Shown here in pieces: positions 47,270 through 59,036 of a stretch of 64,000 nt of DNA. The position numbers were made by a program, and so were the translations under genes. Location of the stretch: NCBI GenBank assembly GCA_022661535.1, contig JAKULF010000006.1, forward strand, positions 3,839,001-3,903,000. Reading direction: 5' to 3'. This stretch comes from Eutypa lata. Its lineage: Eukaryota; Ascomycota; Sordariomycetes; Xylariales; Diatrypaceae. The notes under the pieces are model-generated. The model had not been told where the DNA came from. It ran no database searches and worked only from the letters and a program-made list of their open reading frames with translations. The number at the start of each line of letters is the position of its first letter. Position 1 is the stretch's first letter.

Positions 47270-50200
47270 TCATAAATCCTCCTCGTCAGCCCACGCGATG
47301 CGCGCTCGTCGTTTCGTTGGATTCTTGGGCACTGCCGTCATTGTCGTGTCAGCGTCCTCCTGTCCTTCAGTGGTTGGAGTGGTCCCATTGTCCGTACGCA
47401 GTGCAGGACTACGTGGGCGCTTTAGTCCCCTAGTAAGCATGAGGGGAACGCCACTCGCCTCGACGCCAAATTTCGCGGATTCAGTATCGCGCTGCTTAGT
47501 CTCAGGGCTCGTAGCAGCGCCGTTTTCAGCCAATAGGAGTCCCTCATCTGGATGCAACTGGCGTCCAAATCCCCTCCCGAACACAAACTGCGGCGTCTTG
47601 AGCGCAGCAGTCTGAGCTAGACCATCTCCGCCGTCGCCATTGCCGTCATCCCCCATGAGTAAAATGCGCGCATCCAGAATCCACTCGTACATAGGGCGAT
47701 CGTCGAGAACGGAGCTCACGCGGCGGTGCTCGGCCTGCGTCATGCGGCGACGACGGTCGACGATGAGCTCCTCGATGGAGCCGCGCAGGACGAGCGTCTC
47801 GACCGTGACGGGCTTCTGCTGGCTGATGCGGCGGGCGCGGCCGATGGCCTGGGCCTCGACCTGCGGGTTGAGCACGGGGCCGAGGAAGTAGATGCGCGAG
47901 GCGCTGCGCATGTCGAGCCCGAATGCGGCCTGGCTGATGTCCATCAGCAGGACCCGGAACTTGGCGTTCTCCGTGAACGTTGCGATGTACTGCGCCCGCC
48001 GCTCGGCGCTGAGGCCCGCCCGCGTGTAGATGAGGTGTTCGATTTGGAGCTGTGGGGATGTTAGGTTAAGCGCATTGAAATTTGAAGAACGTCTGATTTT
48101 TGCAGAATATAAACATCGTAAATGAAATTTGAGAAGCAACTTACAATTTCAAGTAGCCCAGCGAGGTAATACGCAATATTGTTGTTGTCATAGAAAACGA
48201 TAATCTGCTCTTCGCCTTGGTATTTGACGATCGAGTCGATGAGGTACGATAACTTGGCAGAGGCCGTGGAGATTATGCGAGTCTTTGCGAGCGGTTCGGC
48301 AATTTCAATCTTACTAGTCGTATTAGACTCGACCGGGTTTTGGTCCTCTATGTCCAACATTGTTGGGTTTCCTAATGTTCCAGACTTTGGCTTTGCATGG
48401 AAATCGTCGCCAAGGGGCGTATGACCGGCCAAAGTCTCAGCCTGAGATTCATGAGCCGTAGAGCGACCAGTTGCGTCCGCAGCCGCCGTTAGGGCTTGTG
48501 TCCTTTCCGCTTTGCCCTGAGAGTCTAAGCGCCCAGTTTCAATCATGAGTTTGAGTGAAGTCGGCGCGTCGATGCAAGGGTTTAAGTACTTCTGCAATGC
48601 AAGAACTAAGCCGGCGTCGGTGCAAATGGGTTCACCATCATCTCCTCTATCATCCAGAGACCAGTTCTTCCCGTTGCCTCCAGGAAAGCCTTCCAGGTAG
48701 ATCGGCAGGGAATGGAATTGGCTGCTAACATCCTTTAGTCTATTACTAATAGCCAATTTTCCGAAGTCTATGGCTTGTTTCAAAAGTTTCTCGTCTTCAG
48801 GACTGATAGGGATAGCCTTCTTTTCCAAGAATTCTTCTGCTGTTTGGACAGACTTAGCGATATCCTGCGCCGAGAAGAAACTCCCACCGAAGAAGCTCGC
48901 CTGCCTTAGGTTATTGACTAGCTGTACAAGGCTCTTCCGTTGCCGTGGATGAAAGAAATAGTCCATGTCCGTTCGCTGAGACTGCACAGAGTTGAAGATG
49001 ATCATCATCGAGAAGAGGTTGAGCGAAAGTTTATCCTGGAATGATCCCTCTAGCACCACAGTTTTCTCATTCACCGGGGGTAGCATTTGACTGACGTCTG
49101 CTAAGCGATGTCGAATTATCAGCGAATCTAGGGTATTTTTCAGACAATCCCTCCTGTTCTGGCCCTTAGAGTGTTGCTTCTGGTTCATAACGTAAATATT
49201 CCAATCAGCGATTGTATCCCCAGCCTCATCCTTTGTGTTGGCCCATGGGCGCACTTTCAAGTATTTTGCTGCTAGGTTTCCGATCCGCTGTAAATCTTCT
49301 CTTTCCTGCTGTATTGCTGTGTCAGAAGACTGCTTGCCGCTGGAGTCGTTGTCTAGATTGGCTGCAACAGACGCTTCTTGGTTTATGCCAAATAGACCCC
49401 GAGAAGGTGTACCAGTAACAACCCACCGCGCAGCGATTTCGAGCCTGTCAATCACACGCATCATATCGCTCCTGAAACCGGGGCCTTGGGAACCAAGCTT
49501 ATGGCCTTCGTCTATAATACACCTCTTGAATTGGATATACTCAAGAGGACAGTATATGTCTAGCAATGGACCTCCCGGATTTCGTCGTTCTCTCTGGATC
49601 AATTCAAAGCGGGTGTGTGAAAAGATAATCACATCGTAGGGCAATAAAACTGTAACCTGGGGAATCGGGGTCTTGTCCACTATGACCAAGACCTTCAACG
49701 CACTCGTGTGTTTCTTGATCTCGTTCTTCCACTGCGTGACAAGGTTGTTGGGTGCAATGATAAGACTGCAACTGCTTAAATAAACTTCCTTGAATGGAAC
49801 AGACCGAGCAGCCGTGCGACCACTCCTGCGCGGTTCGATTAGCGTCTCACTCTTGATCCGGTACAATGCACGGTTCTCGGTCTTCTCGAGGGCGCTGATG
49901 CAATTCTCGTAATCGAGGCCTAGCTGGGCACGGCATGCTTCAAAGTAGGGCTTCCAAGCTACTGAGTTCTTGTTCGCAGTAGCCGCGGCCATATCCATCA
50001 AACTGGCCTTCTTTGCTCTAGGGGGGATTTCGGCCATGAAAGGTTCGGGAGCTTTTGTCGGCTCCTGTTTCGTGGCAAGAATCAAGGCTAGACAAATCAG
50101 AGTCTTGCCTGTGCCCATTTCTTCAGCAAGAATTCCTCCACGCGGCGCATCGTAATAATTCGGTTCCCTTAGAACTAGGCCAGTTACAGAATCGAAGTAC

Positions 50201-50940
50201 CACGGTCTACCGGTCTGATCCAAGGAAGGTTTAAGTCGAGGGTCAATGATCCTTCTTGGTTCAGTTTCGCGCTGGACCATCAATGCAGCCGAGTTTCGTT
50301 GATAAGGGTATAATGTTGAGTTAAGCCCAGACACCTTGCTTTCCAAGAGAGATTGCATGGCGTCACGAGTATCCGGGTTGACCACGACATTAGGATCTGG
50401 GTTAGGCGAAGGCAAATTGTTGAACATATCTAGGAGAGACGAGTCGCTGTCCGTTGGTAGCAGATCGGCTCCGAATGATGTTGGCTGTTTTTGGTGTGTC
50501 ACATTGCTCTGTCCATTCCATGAACCCGAGGAGTAATCGAGCAGCGCAAGCAATTTTGGAATGATCTTAGACAATTTCTCGACCTCGGAAAGGTTTATAC
50601 GACCTCTTGCAGTATCATGAGGTAGCAAGTAGACTCGTACTCGCCCGACTAATTCTGGACCTGGCGCAGGATAAAAGGATAGCTGTATCCATTGCTTTTT
50701 CCATAAGGCTAGGAAAGGTTGCAAGATTGATGTCCGTAACAGCGCTTGCTGGAAATCAGGTTGAAGACGAAAGCGCTCTGGAATAGAGTTGTCCTGGGCG
50801 CGAGAAAAGAACTTCCAGCCTTGCAGCTCTGCCAGCATCCAAATTTCAGGTGGTAAATTCGGGCTGCTGGAAGGGACGTCGAGACATCCAGCGGGAATGT
50901 AATTGCTGACCCATTGGTCACCCACAAGAGTTGCCTCCAT
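47270..50940 (-). CDS. SNF2-family DNA-dependent ATPase/helicase
   Basis: Minus-strand exons 50940-48145 and 48049-47270, joined by a 95-base phase-0 intron, give 1191 residues. The ATG at 50940 is the first in frame; the frame stays open 26 codons further with no ATG, so an upstream exon is possible. The N-terminal 240 residues are of unknown fold. The SNF2 domain has motif I AEEMGTGKT (Walker A at about 276-280), SLIIAPNNLVTQW, motif II IIDEGH (about 476-480; DEGH instead of the usual DEAH) and WVVTGTPSRG. The helicase C part is split by the intron: IIVFYDNNNIAYYLAGLLEI, then LIYTRAGLSAERRAQYI, DISQAAFGLDM and AQAIGRARRISQ, the QxxGRxxR motif. The tail is disordered, with basic KR patches. 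Such proteins translocate on DNA to remodel chromatin or repair intermediates. No RING finger is visible, so it is not a typical Rad5. Confidence 0.88.
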
Positions 50941-53123
50941 TAGTGGGACATATGAAGCTTGTATGGATACTGAGCACGGTCTACGGGTCTCTTGATTGGC
51001 CCAAGAGAATCCGACCAAACTTGGAAGAATCGCCTGAGAATAATTTGAGTTGCTGTAGATTGCCGATAGTAAGAGTGAGAATGAAATGTTTCACAAAGTG
51101 AGTGCAGGTAGTTAACTGGCTGCCTGCCTGGAGTACGACGTCTTACGTTGTAGTCTTAATTAGGTAAAGTTTAATTGTGGGGGTGGGGACCGTTCCTGCA
51201 TTAGAGCTAATCATTAATCAGCACCTGCACTGTCTTGGCATTTTCGCATATATACATAAGCGCTTTAACCCATATTATTACAACCTTAACTCCTGATACT
51301 GTCTCTAGTTATACATTACTAGACGATCTGGAGTACTAATAAAAGTTATCAAAAAAAAAAAAAAAAAAAAAAAAGAGGTAATGTAAATAAAACTTATCCT
51401 GTCTAAAGACCGTGTTATTACTAATCTGCTCTCACATGCCCCCATATAGAATGGGAGAAGTCATCCCACAACACGAAGTACATATATCACCCAGAACCTA
51501 ACATTCCCACCATCACATATATTAATCTTTTAGAGCCCAGCTATCTCTACTCTCGTGGTGGCAATCGTGACCGATGAGCCTCGCGTTCCTCTCGAAGTGT
51601 TGGAGGTGACCGACACTCCGACCACTCCCGCGCGGCTCCCGCTACTCCTTCCATACAGCATCTACTTTGCATGTTAGTCTCTAAGACTAAAGAGCTTTGG
51701 ATATATAAGTGTGGTATGGAAGTTGAGCTTGCTGTCATAGCACCAAATGAACACATAGGGTGCCCGGGAAAGAAGATTGTGGGACCTAGACTACTCCATG
51801 GCATAGTTCTCTTTAAAAGCGAAATTTAATGGCCATGTGTAACAAACAAGCAAAAAGAAAGGAAAAAGAAAAAGGTATAATATAAGTAACAGCCTAAAAC
51901 GAATCATCATTGTGATCACGCACGACGGAGGTAGGTAGAGTATATTATTCAACCCCTTAACCTTAAAGCGGGCTCTGTTAATCCTGAGATAAAGCCATTC
52001 CTACTCGTAGAAGGGCCTGGCCTCCAATTCCAGCCCCATATTACTAGCGATAATGTCTCTCAGGTATAGAATTTATGTCTCCTCTGTTAGAACTCTTCAC
52101 TAGTATCTTTCTGAGGAAAGCTGGGTCTAGAAAGTGACGACGGTCATATTAGGAACCTCGGTTGACTTTTCATCAGGACATCAAGGAGGACCGAAACTTG
52201 ACAGTGGATATAACGCGCTGTGGCAAATTTAAGGTACAGTACTTGGGGCTGAAAATCTCAGAACATTCTGTTGGCATCCTGCAGTTAACCAATAGAACAG
52301 CACGATACGATACGATCACTTGAAGTACGGAAAGGAGTAGCGGGTCCATCGCAAAAAGTGCCTTGTGCTGGGGTAGTATCGAAACCAGAGGACACACATC
52401 TTCAAGGGCCAATCTAAATGTAGACTGATATGAGGTCAACTATGATGCGGGTAATCGAGGCTGCTATACAAAGTAAAAATAATCTCCTGCGGCAAGAGGG
52501 CTGGATATAAATCACCTTCACAAGGTTGCACTCATTATGCAGCGTCCGCGGAACCCAAGGTCACACATGACATCATCAAGCAGGCTCGACCACCCTTAAT
52601 CAATACAGCCTCGAACGAAACCCTAGACGATCTACTACACCTAACTTTGGTGGTGACAATGGCTATTATTAACAAATATGGTGTGATTGAGGGCGTTGTT
52701 ATGTAGCATTACGATACTACAAGCATCATAGTCAGCATCTCGTAACATGTACAAAAGCAGCGTCCTCCAATAATAAGCAAGACTGCCTACTTCTATGTTA
52801 AGGTGTATCTCATCCTATTTGGTAGCCGTATCGACGAAGTAAACTACCAAGACCCCAAGGCTTATTACACGTGACGTCACATATGAGTGCAAAGTCAATG
52901 TGTAAGTTTAGTATATAATGGAGCTGACGTCGGAAAAGAGAATGGAAAATCCGTACTGTATATGCCTACGGTATCTCGTTGACTATTCCTGCCGGTACAT
53001 CCTTATACATACAGAATCCATATCTCAGCACAACGACGATAGCTATTACCTCGTAACTCAACAATGGATGCCTAGCGAGACGTCAGCACGTCCGAACAGC
53101 CTACTGTCTATATAGGGGCATGG
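50941..53123. other. Intergenic, 2.2 kb, with a 24-A tract
   Basis: This region includes the upstream part of the SNF2 gene, a perfect A run (51351-51374) and mostly unremarkable AT-rich sequence. A minus-strand open frame at 51547-51804 has no recognisable features and is not called. No other gene is seen. Confidence 0.45.
51351..51374 (+). repeat. Homopolymer of 24 A
   Basis: Twenty-four consecutive A follow GTTATC and precede GAGGTAATG. Such a run can be the tail of a retroposed sequence or a simple slippage product. No element body is recognisable upstream. Confidence 0.7.
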
Positions 53124-55499
53124 ATGAACTGGTCTCGTGGGTCCATCCTCGGCGCGACCCTCACCCTTACGCAACGTGATGGAAATCTTGTCATTGCATT
53201 TGCCGCATTCTTTGTTACCCTTGTTGCAGCAAGGTTCTGGAGGATTTTGTGCATATGTGTTCATAGACTTTATTCAACGCCCGAGCTTCGGGATGCCTTA
53301 CATCATCAGCGCCGGGTTATTCTTCGCAATTCATCGCCACAGTCCGATCTATGGAGACTCCTTGGGCTCACCTGGTCTTCCAAGGGCGTCTACGAGCGTC
53401 ACTTCCTCCGCATGTATCCAATGTCTTTAGTTGCTCTGCTCTGCATTGCGGGTTTCACAGTTATTACCTACTTCTTACCATTGCTTTCCAGTTCCACAGG
53501 GGCTGAAGTGCTCTTAGCGCCGCGCGTCTGTATCATCTTCAACCGTACACTAGCGTCGCAAACTAACAACACAGAGTATACTACAGTGGCCCAGTCCTGG
53601 TGGACAGAAAATACCGTCAGTGCTGGAAGCTACGCCCAACAGTGTTATGCGAATAGTTCTGGGAGCCTTGACGGCGCGGGAGTTGGCACAGATCGCATCC
53701 CGAGCTATATCAATAGAGAAGCGGCCTGCTCATTCCATCCCGACATGTGTCAGAACAGTACGAACAGTTTGTCTATTTCCACCGGGCTGGTCGATACCAA
53801 CGACATTCTCGGAATGAATAGGCCCAAAAATGACAGAGTCTTGTTCAACACAACCCTCTATTGTAGTCCTATAGCGACAGAGGGCCACACAAGTACTCGT
53901 TATTCTAAATTCAAAAGTTTTACCCGTTATAACTATTGGTCTAGCTTCGGAGCTTCTGGACCTCGCCAGAACACATCCAATAGCGAAGGTACCTACGTAA
54001 TAGAAGATATCGAGTATCAGAACCGATTGGAAAATCCAACAGGGGTAGATTACCCTTTGCCTTCTAGATCATTTCAAATAGAGTACGTGAAATGGAAGGT
54101 ACCAAGCGATCTGGTCATCCCGCCAATGTGGTTACCCTGACGTTTTGCTAACCGTGTGTCTCTAGTGTTGTTGAGGCTGATTTTATGAACGGACGGATGG
54201 TGACAGGGGGCTTTACACCGGCAGCCAAAATCCGCCGCATCGACGCTGATACAACTCTCATTTCCTTAGTTGGCAATGGTGTATGGTTCCTCGAAAGCAC
54301 GGATGATGATTGGTACGGTGCTACCATACCTTACATTAAACTGTCGACATCGCCTAACGAAACAACCCAGACGTATGTTATGGAAAATGCTGCTTCACCC
54401 CTGGGATGCATCCAACAATACCAATTCTGCCATACAGCCTTAACAGACAGTGGTGGCTGTGGCCCGGTTGGTAGTTTTGCGGACGCACTACTTGGTACCG
54501 TTCAACTAACCAGCTCTGATCGAGTCAAAACTGACCTTGGGTGGGTATTTCAACAAATGGCAACAGCAAGGCTTAGTGATCCCCTAAGAATACTCGGACA
54601 ACAAGCTTTAGCCTCCCAGAATAGATTTTATTGCGGAGTGCAAAGCTCTGTGCCCAGGAACCAGTGGCAAATTGATGCCACTCAATGGTGGGCAACCTAT
54701 TTGGCAGAGGTACAGGCTGCCTTCGTGAATGCTATCGTTGGCCCAACTGATCCGATACTGCATAAGTATATATGGACATTTCAAGGGTTGCCAGGAATCC
54801 CATACGAGAGGTCAGCGGCTGACCGTCAGCCTTCGATAATATCTGCCAGAACCAGGTTAGTATTCGATTCCCATTCACGCTCTACTTGATGGCTGACTAT
54901 CCATCAAAGAAAATTCGAAGTGTCGCGCATATGTCTTTCAACTTGTTTGGTTTGTGCTTCCTTTTCTAGCTGGTGGACTTGTTATGTTGATTTCTTTGGT
55001 GATTGAACCTGTCTTGTCTTGTCTCTATCACCGCCGAAAGTACAAGCCCTATGCTTACCTCGACTGGGTAACAAACGAAAGCCTTCAGCTACATCGCCTG
55101 GCGCATGAAGAGCTGGGATGGGGAACCTGGTCGCATGCTACGAACGATATACCTATTGCCCAGAAGGACGAGCCCTTGGCTTCTCTAGACATGAGTGATC
55201 TGGATCACCCGAGGTTATGTCTTCCGGATCGATCCAAGCAGGAGGAAACATCATCGGAGACCGGGAATAAGTCCCAGCATCTGCTTGAAGGCAGACCGGT
55301 TGAGTCCGTGGATGGGGCTACCACCTTAACGGTGGACCCGGACTCTGCTGGTCCCGCCCCCAACCACCGGCACGGTACGCCATTAAGCATTGCTGTGCTG
55401 TCAGAGCCTTGGACTGACCCAGACTTTACACAGATTGCTACGCTACAAAGCGACACGGAGACTGAGCTTGATGCAAACGGGACAAGGAATCATAAATAA
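53124..55499 (+). CDS. Large glycosylated fungal membrane protein with cytoplasmic tail
   Basis: Exons are 53124-54127, 54166 to about 54859, and about 54921-55499, giving about 758 residues. The first intron is only 38 bases but has GT, CTAAC and AG and joins in phase into KIRRIDADTTLISL, a segment recognisable in related fungal proteins. The second junction is the one phase-compatible choice and has a weak donor (GTATTC). The N-terminus LGATLTLTQRDGNLVIAFAAFF opens the first membrane segment, and SLVALLCIAGFTVITYFLPLL forms the second. A long outer domain with paired Cys and many Asn sequons (NRT, NNT, NSS, NST, NTT, NTS) follows, then YVFQLVWFVLPFLAGGLVML, and a 160-residue acidic tail. 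The function is unknown. The family is common in filamentous ascomycetes and is usually found in accessory regions. Confidence 0.75.
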
Positions 55500-56304
55500 G
55501 CAAGAGGGTGGCGATTATCAGTCGAAACATTGGGACTAAATCAGGGTTATATGCGCCAATAGTTCTCTCCGATAATTTCTGTGCAAGAGGAAAAGGCACC
55601 GGTAGCATGTTATATGAAAGTTTACCATGGAATACCTTGACGAGGCTAGGAATGGTACACTAGAGACAGGATAGATATAAGCAATTTAGGTCAGTGCAAA
55701 GTCTGTTTATGAAGCAGCAGTGATTTATGCTTTAGATCCTATCAGACGACGAAGGTTCTGTTATTAGAGGAAATCCTAGTATAATATTGGACAGGATTAC
55801 ACGACTCAAGATATTCATAAACATCGCAATGCTATTTACGCCCATTGGAACCATTCAAGTCATAAACACTTGCTTAAGGATACAGTTTCAAATTGCTTAT
55901 ATTACATAACACCGTAAAATCATCGTTTTTAAACTATATATACAATGAAATTGATTCCAACTTTACCATTCCCTTGTCTGGCCAATTCGACATGTGTGGA
56001 GAAGACGCGGAATGGCTCGCAGTGCTGAAACCCTATTGTTTCTCGCATGAGCTCCGAGGCGGAACTTCTTTTGTATGAGATCGATAATTTAGATCGTTAC
56101 TCTTCCAGCGATCTAGGGCTCATCGGCAATTTTCTCGAGGCGACACATTGCCACCTCCACTACCAAGGTGTCCGTGAAAAAGTTCAAAAATGATTGCAGC
56201 GAGATATTATCCTCCTCACTCCCGTCCTCATCATCCTCATCCTCTCATCCGCCTCCTCATCCACCTCCTCCCAGAATAATAATTCCACACCGAACTTGTC
56301 ACCG
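55500..56304. other. Intergenic, about 800 bases
   Basis: No intact gene is seen. The final 100 bases (56195-56290) are a TCCTCATCC-type pyrimidine-rich run and belong to the leader of the pseudogene that follows. Confidence 0.4.
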
Positions 56305-57293
56305 ATGCCGGATATCGAAGACACAACACATGGTTTCGAAAAGATGACCATCAATCTCGGAGACGAGAACCCTGAGAATGTGATGGCTGAGCGGAGTCGT
56401 TTCCGGTATCTCCAGTATCGCCAGAATCAGTCTAAGCATAGCTTCATAAAAGCCATTGTTATGGTAGACGCTAAGCACAACCAGAAAGGCAGCATCTGTA
56501 TCTTCGTCAACAAAACGGATACCAATCGTTTCGAGATTCGATTCACACCCAAGACCCTGCGTCGAGGATACGAGGCTTGCAAAGCTTGCCCAAACCACTG
56601 GCAGGTCGTCCCGACCGAAGAACTGACCGAAGCATTCATGGGAGTGAGTCGAACCAAAGCGTTGGTGCACTGGGGCCTGTAGCTTTACCACAAACGTATC
56701 GAAGGCGAGGCCTGCTCACACTGCGAGAATGGAGGCATGCGCGAATATATTTTCGAGGCCACCAAGCAGGAGGTTCTCGATTCCGTCTTTGGATCGGTGA
56801 ATTTCATGGGGTTTCCCGCCTACCGAGACGGCAAGCTCACGAAGGACGCCGAAAGGATATTTAACGTCACCTGCAGAACGTAAATGGGAGACTTCCTCCT
56901 GGAAGGCATCGCCAGCGACGCGCAAGCCCCCCACGCCAAGGAGCGTGGATCGGACAAGACGATCACGAATCCCTAGAAGGCTATCCCAAGCTGGCAATTG
57001 TGCCTCAGGGACAGGTGTCGCGATCCATGAGAAAGATAATGGATAAATTGGGAGGGCACCCGGCTACAAACGAGGAAGACTCGCAAGTCTTTATTAGTTT
57101 CCTTCAGCGCTTTTATGCAGCCGAGATCGACGAGGCGAAGAGGAAGACGGGGGACGGGCGGGTCATGTAGGAAGAGTTTAATTTGAGACTGAATACGCGA
57201 TTGGATGAGATTCGGGTGATCTTCATACAGGTATGGAACGATGAAAAGTTCTACAAGCCTAATAAGGCCCACTTAGATCTCTTCCTTCTATAA
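56305..57293 (+). pseudogene. Unknown gene with several nonsense mutations and a frameshift
   Basis: From the ATG at 56305 the frame reads MPDIEDTTHGFEKMTINLG and continues through RFRYLQYRQNQSKHSF and FEIRFTPKTLRRGYEACKAC to a TAG at 56680-56682. The same frame goes on with coding-like sequence (YHKRIEGEACSHCENGGMREY, then GSVNFMGFPAYRDGKLTKDAE) to TAA at 56881 and TAG at 56974. Near 56970 the coding register moves to another frame (LEGYPKLAIVPQGQVSRS, later FLQRFYAAEIDEAKRK), with TAG at 57168 and a final TAA at 57291. I do not recognise the protein. The CxxC pairs (CKAC, CSHC) could bind a metal. Three of the stops can be derived from CAG or CAA by C to T change, which fits RIP spreading from the AT-rich block that starts right after it. 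Confidence 0.65.
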
Positions 57294-58014
57294 CATTAAC
57301 TTTAAGGTAAATACGCGTCGTAAGTGATTTGTAATTCGCCCATCCACCCCCTTTAAAGCGTTTTAGCGAAGGAAACTTAAAAATATTTAACCTTTAATTT
57401 TTATTTTAATGATTTTTTTAAGTAATTTTTTTTAAATTAATTTACTTATATAATAAATTAAACTCGTATATAACTCGTAAAAGCCGTTATTACATTATTA
57501 TTTTATTACGTAAACGATATATAAAATTAATTTATAAAAAAAAATTTACGTTTTTTTTAAATAAAACGAATAATTTATTTATTATATATATTATACTTTT
57601 AAAATAAAATAATATTATTTATATTTTAATTTTTTAAACTTTTACATTTTACTTTTTAATATTAAATAATAATTAAGTTATTACGAAATTAACGATTCGT
57701 TTATTATTTATTTATTTATATAATTATTATTAACGAATTATTATTACTTTAAATAATTATTATTATTTAATTATAATATTTTATTAAATAATTTATTTAT
57801 AAATTATATATTTAAATAAATAATAATTAAATAATAATTTAAAATTTTGCCGATCGTTACGATATAAAAAAATACGGCCCTTCGTAAACTTTAAGGACTT
57901 TTTTTCGACCTTTAGGATCGACAAAATTTTACTTCGCAAGCTGTAACTTATTACGCTAAATCCGAAAAATCTAACCAAAGAATTAAAGTATAAATTGCTA
58001 ATAATAACAAAGCT

Positions 58015-58085
58015 ATTCGAATTGCCGTAATACTTACTTTTACTTACAAACTCTATAGTAAATTATGTACTACGGCAATTCGAAT
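58015..58085. repeat. Perfect 15-base inverted repeat with 41-base loop
   Basis: ATTCGAATTGCCGTA at 58015-58029 is exactly reverse-complemented at 58071-58085. It is the most GC-containing piece nearby and has stayed perfect while its surroundings decayed to A and T. It might be terminal repeats of a small element or a hairpin. Confidence 0.65.
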
Positions 58086-58139
58086 ATTTAAAAAATCCGA
58101 AGAATCCAGGCTGCGAGATTCGAATCTTTTTGCTCTTTC

Positions 58140-58222
58140 TTTAAAATTCGAACCCTAAGCTTTACAAATTTACTACTACGTATTACGAATTCTACAAATT
58201 TAACCACTATACTACAAACTTT
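58140..58222 (-). other. tRNA-like sequence with pol III A and B boxes (tRNA relic or SINE)
   Basis: On the minus strand TAGTATAGTGG (58214-58204) matches the A box and D arm of eukaryotic tRNAs. GGGTTCGAAT (58155-58146) matches the B box and T loop, 48 bases further on. Stem pairing is poor: the T stem would need several G-T pairs, as expected after C to T mutation. It is therefore not called a functional tRNA. Confidence 0.35.
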
Positions 58223-58861
58223 TTACACTAATCACTACATACAAATCTTCCACTTAACTCCATATATATACCCAATTCTGCGCCCGTACGCAAGTTTAAC
58301 CGACCTATAGCCGAGCTAGCTAGTTAAAAGCTAAGTAAGTAGTCAAAGCTGCCACCACCTAGCTGCACCTACCTAGCTGCACCTAACTGCACCACCTTAA
58401 AAATCCCTAAGTGGTTAAAGCTTTAAGGCTGTAATTTATAAATCTATAAGTCCGAAAGGTAACTAATAAGTGGCTAATAGGTTTGTAAGCTATAGGTTTA
58501 TAAGTTTATAAGCCACCTTTATACAACTATTACAGCCACTTATATATAACTAAAGGTTAATTGTAAGTAAATTTATAAGTTATAAGTTTATAAGCTATAG
58601 TAATCTAGTTATTACAATTACTTATATACAGCTATAAATTAACTATAAGTTTATACGCTATAAGGTAAGTTTGTAAGCCACTTAATTAGCTGTTGCCACT
58701 TATAACTTTTAAACTTACAGCTGTTATAATCACTTATAACTGTTATAGCTACTTATATATAACTGTAAGTTAGCTGTAAATTTAAAAGTTATAAAGCTGT
58801 AAGTTATAAGGTAAGTTTACAAGTTATTTAACTATTATTATCGTATAATTATTATAATTAC

Positions 58862-59036
58862 TTATAATTATAAGTTTATAAGTTATAAGTTTATAAATTT
58901 AAAAGTTATAAAGTAAATTTATAAATTTATAAGTTTAAAAGCTATAAGTTTAAAAGTTATAAATTTAAAAGTTATAAATTTAAAAGTTATAAGTTTAAAA
59001 GTTATAAGTTTAAAAGTTATAAGTTATAAATAATTA
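58862..59036. repeat. AT-only short tandem array
   Basis: A unit of about 13-15 bases (AAGTTTAAAAGTTAT and variants) repeats roughly a dozen times with small changes. It is part of the AT-rich block. Looser copies of the TATAAGTTTATAAG motif occur from about 58430 onward. Confidence 0.65.

Noticed and set aside
58862..59036. CRISPR-like regular repeat
   Set aside because: Units are short, degenerate and AT-only without unique spacers, and the genome is eukaryotic.
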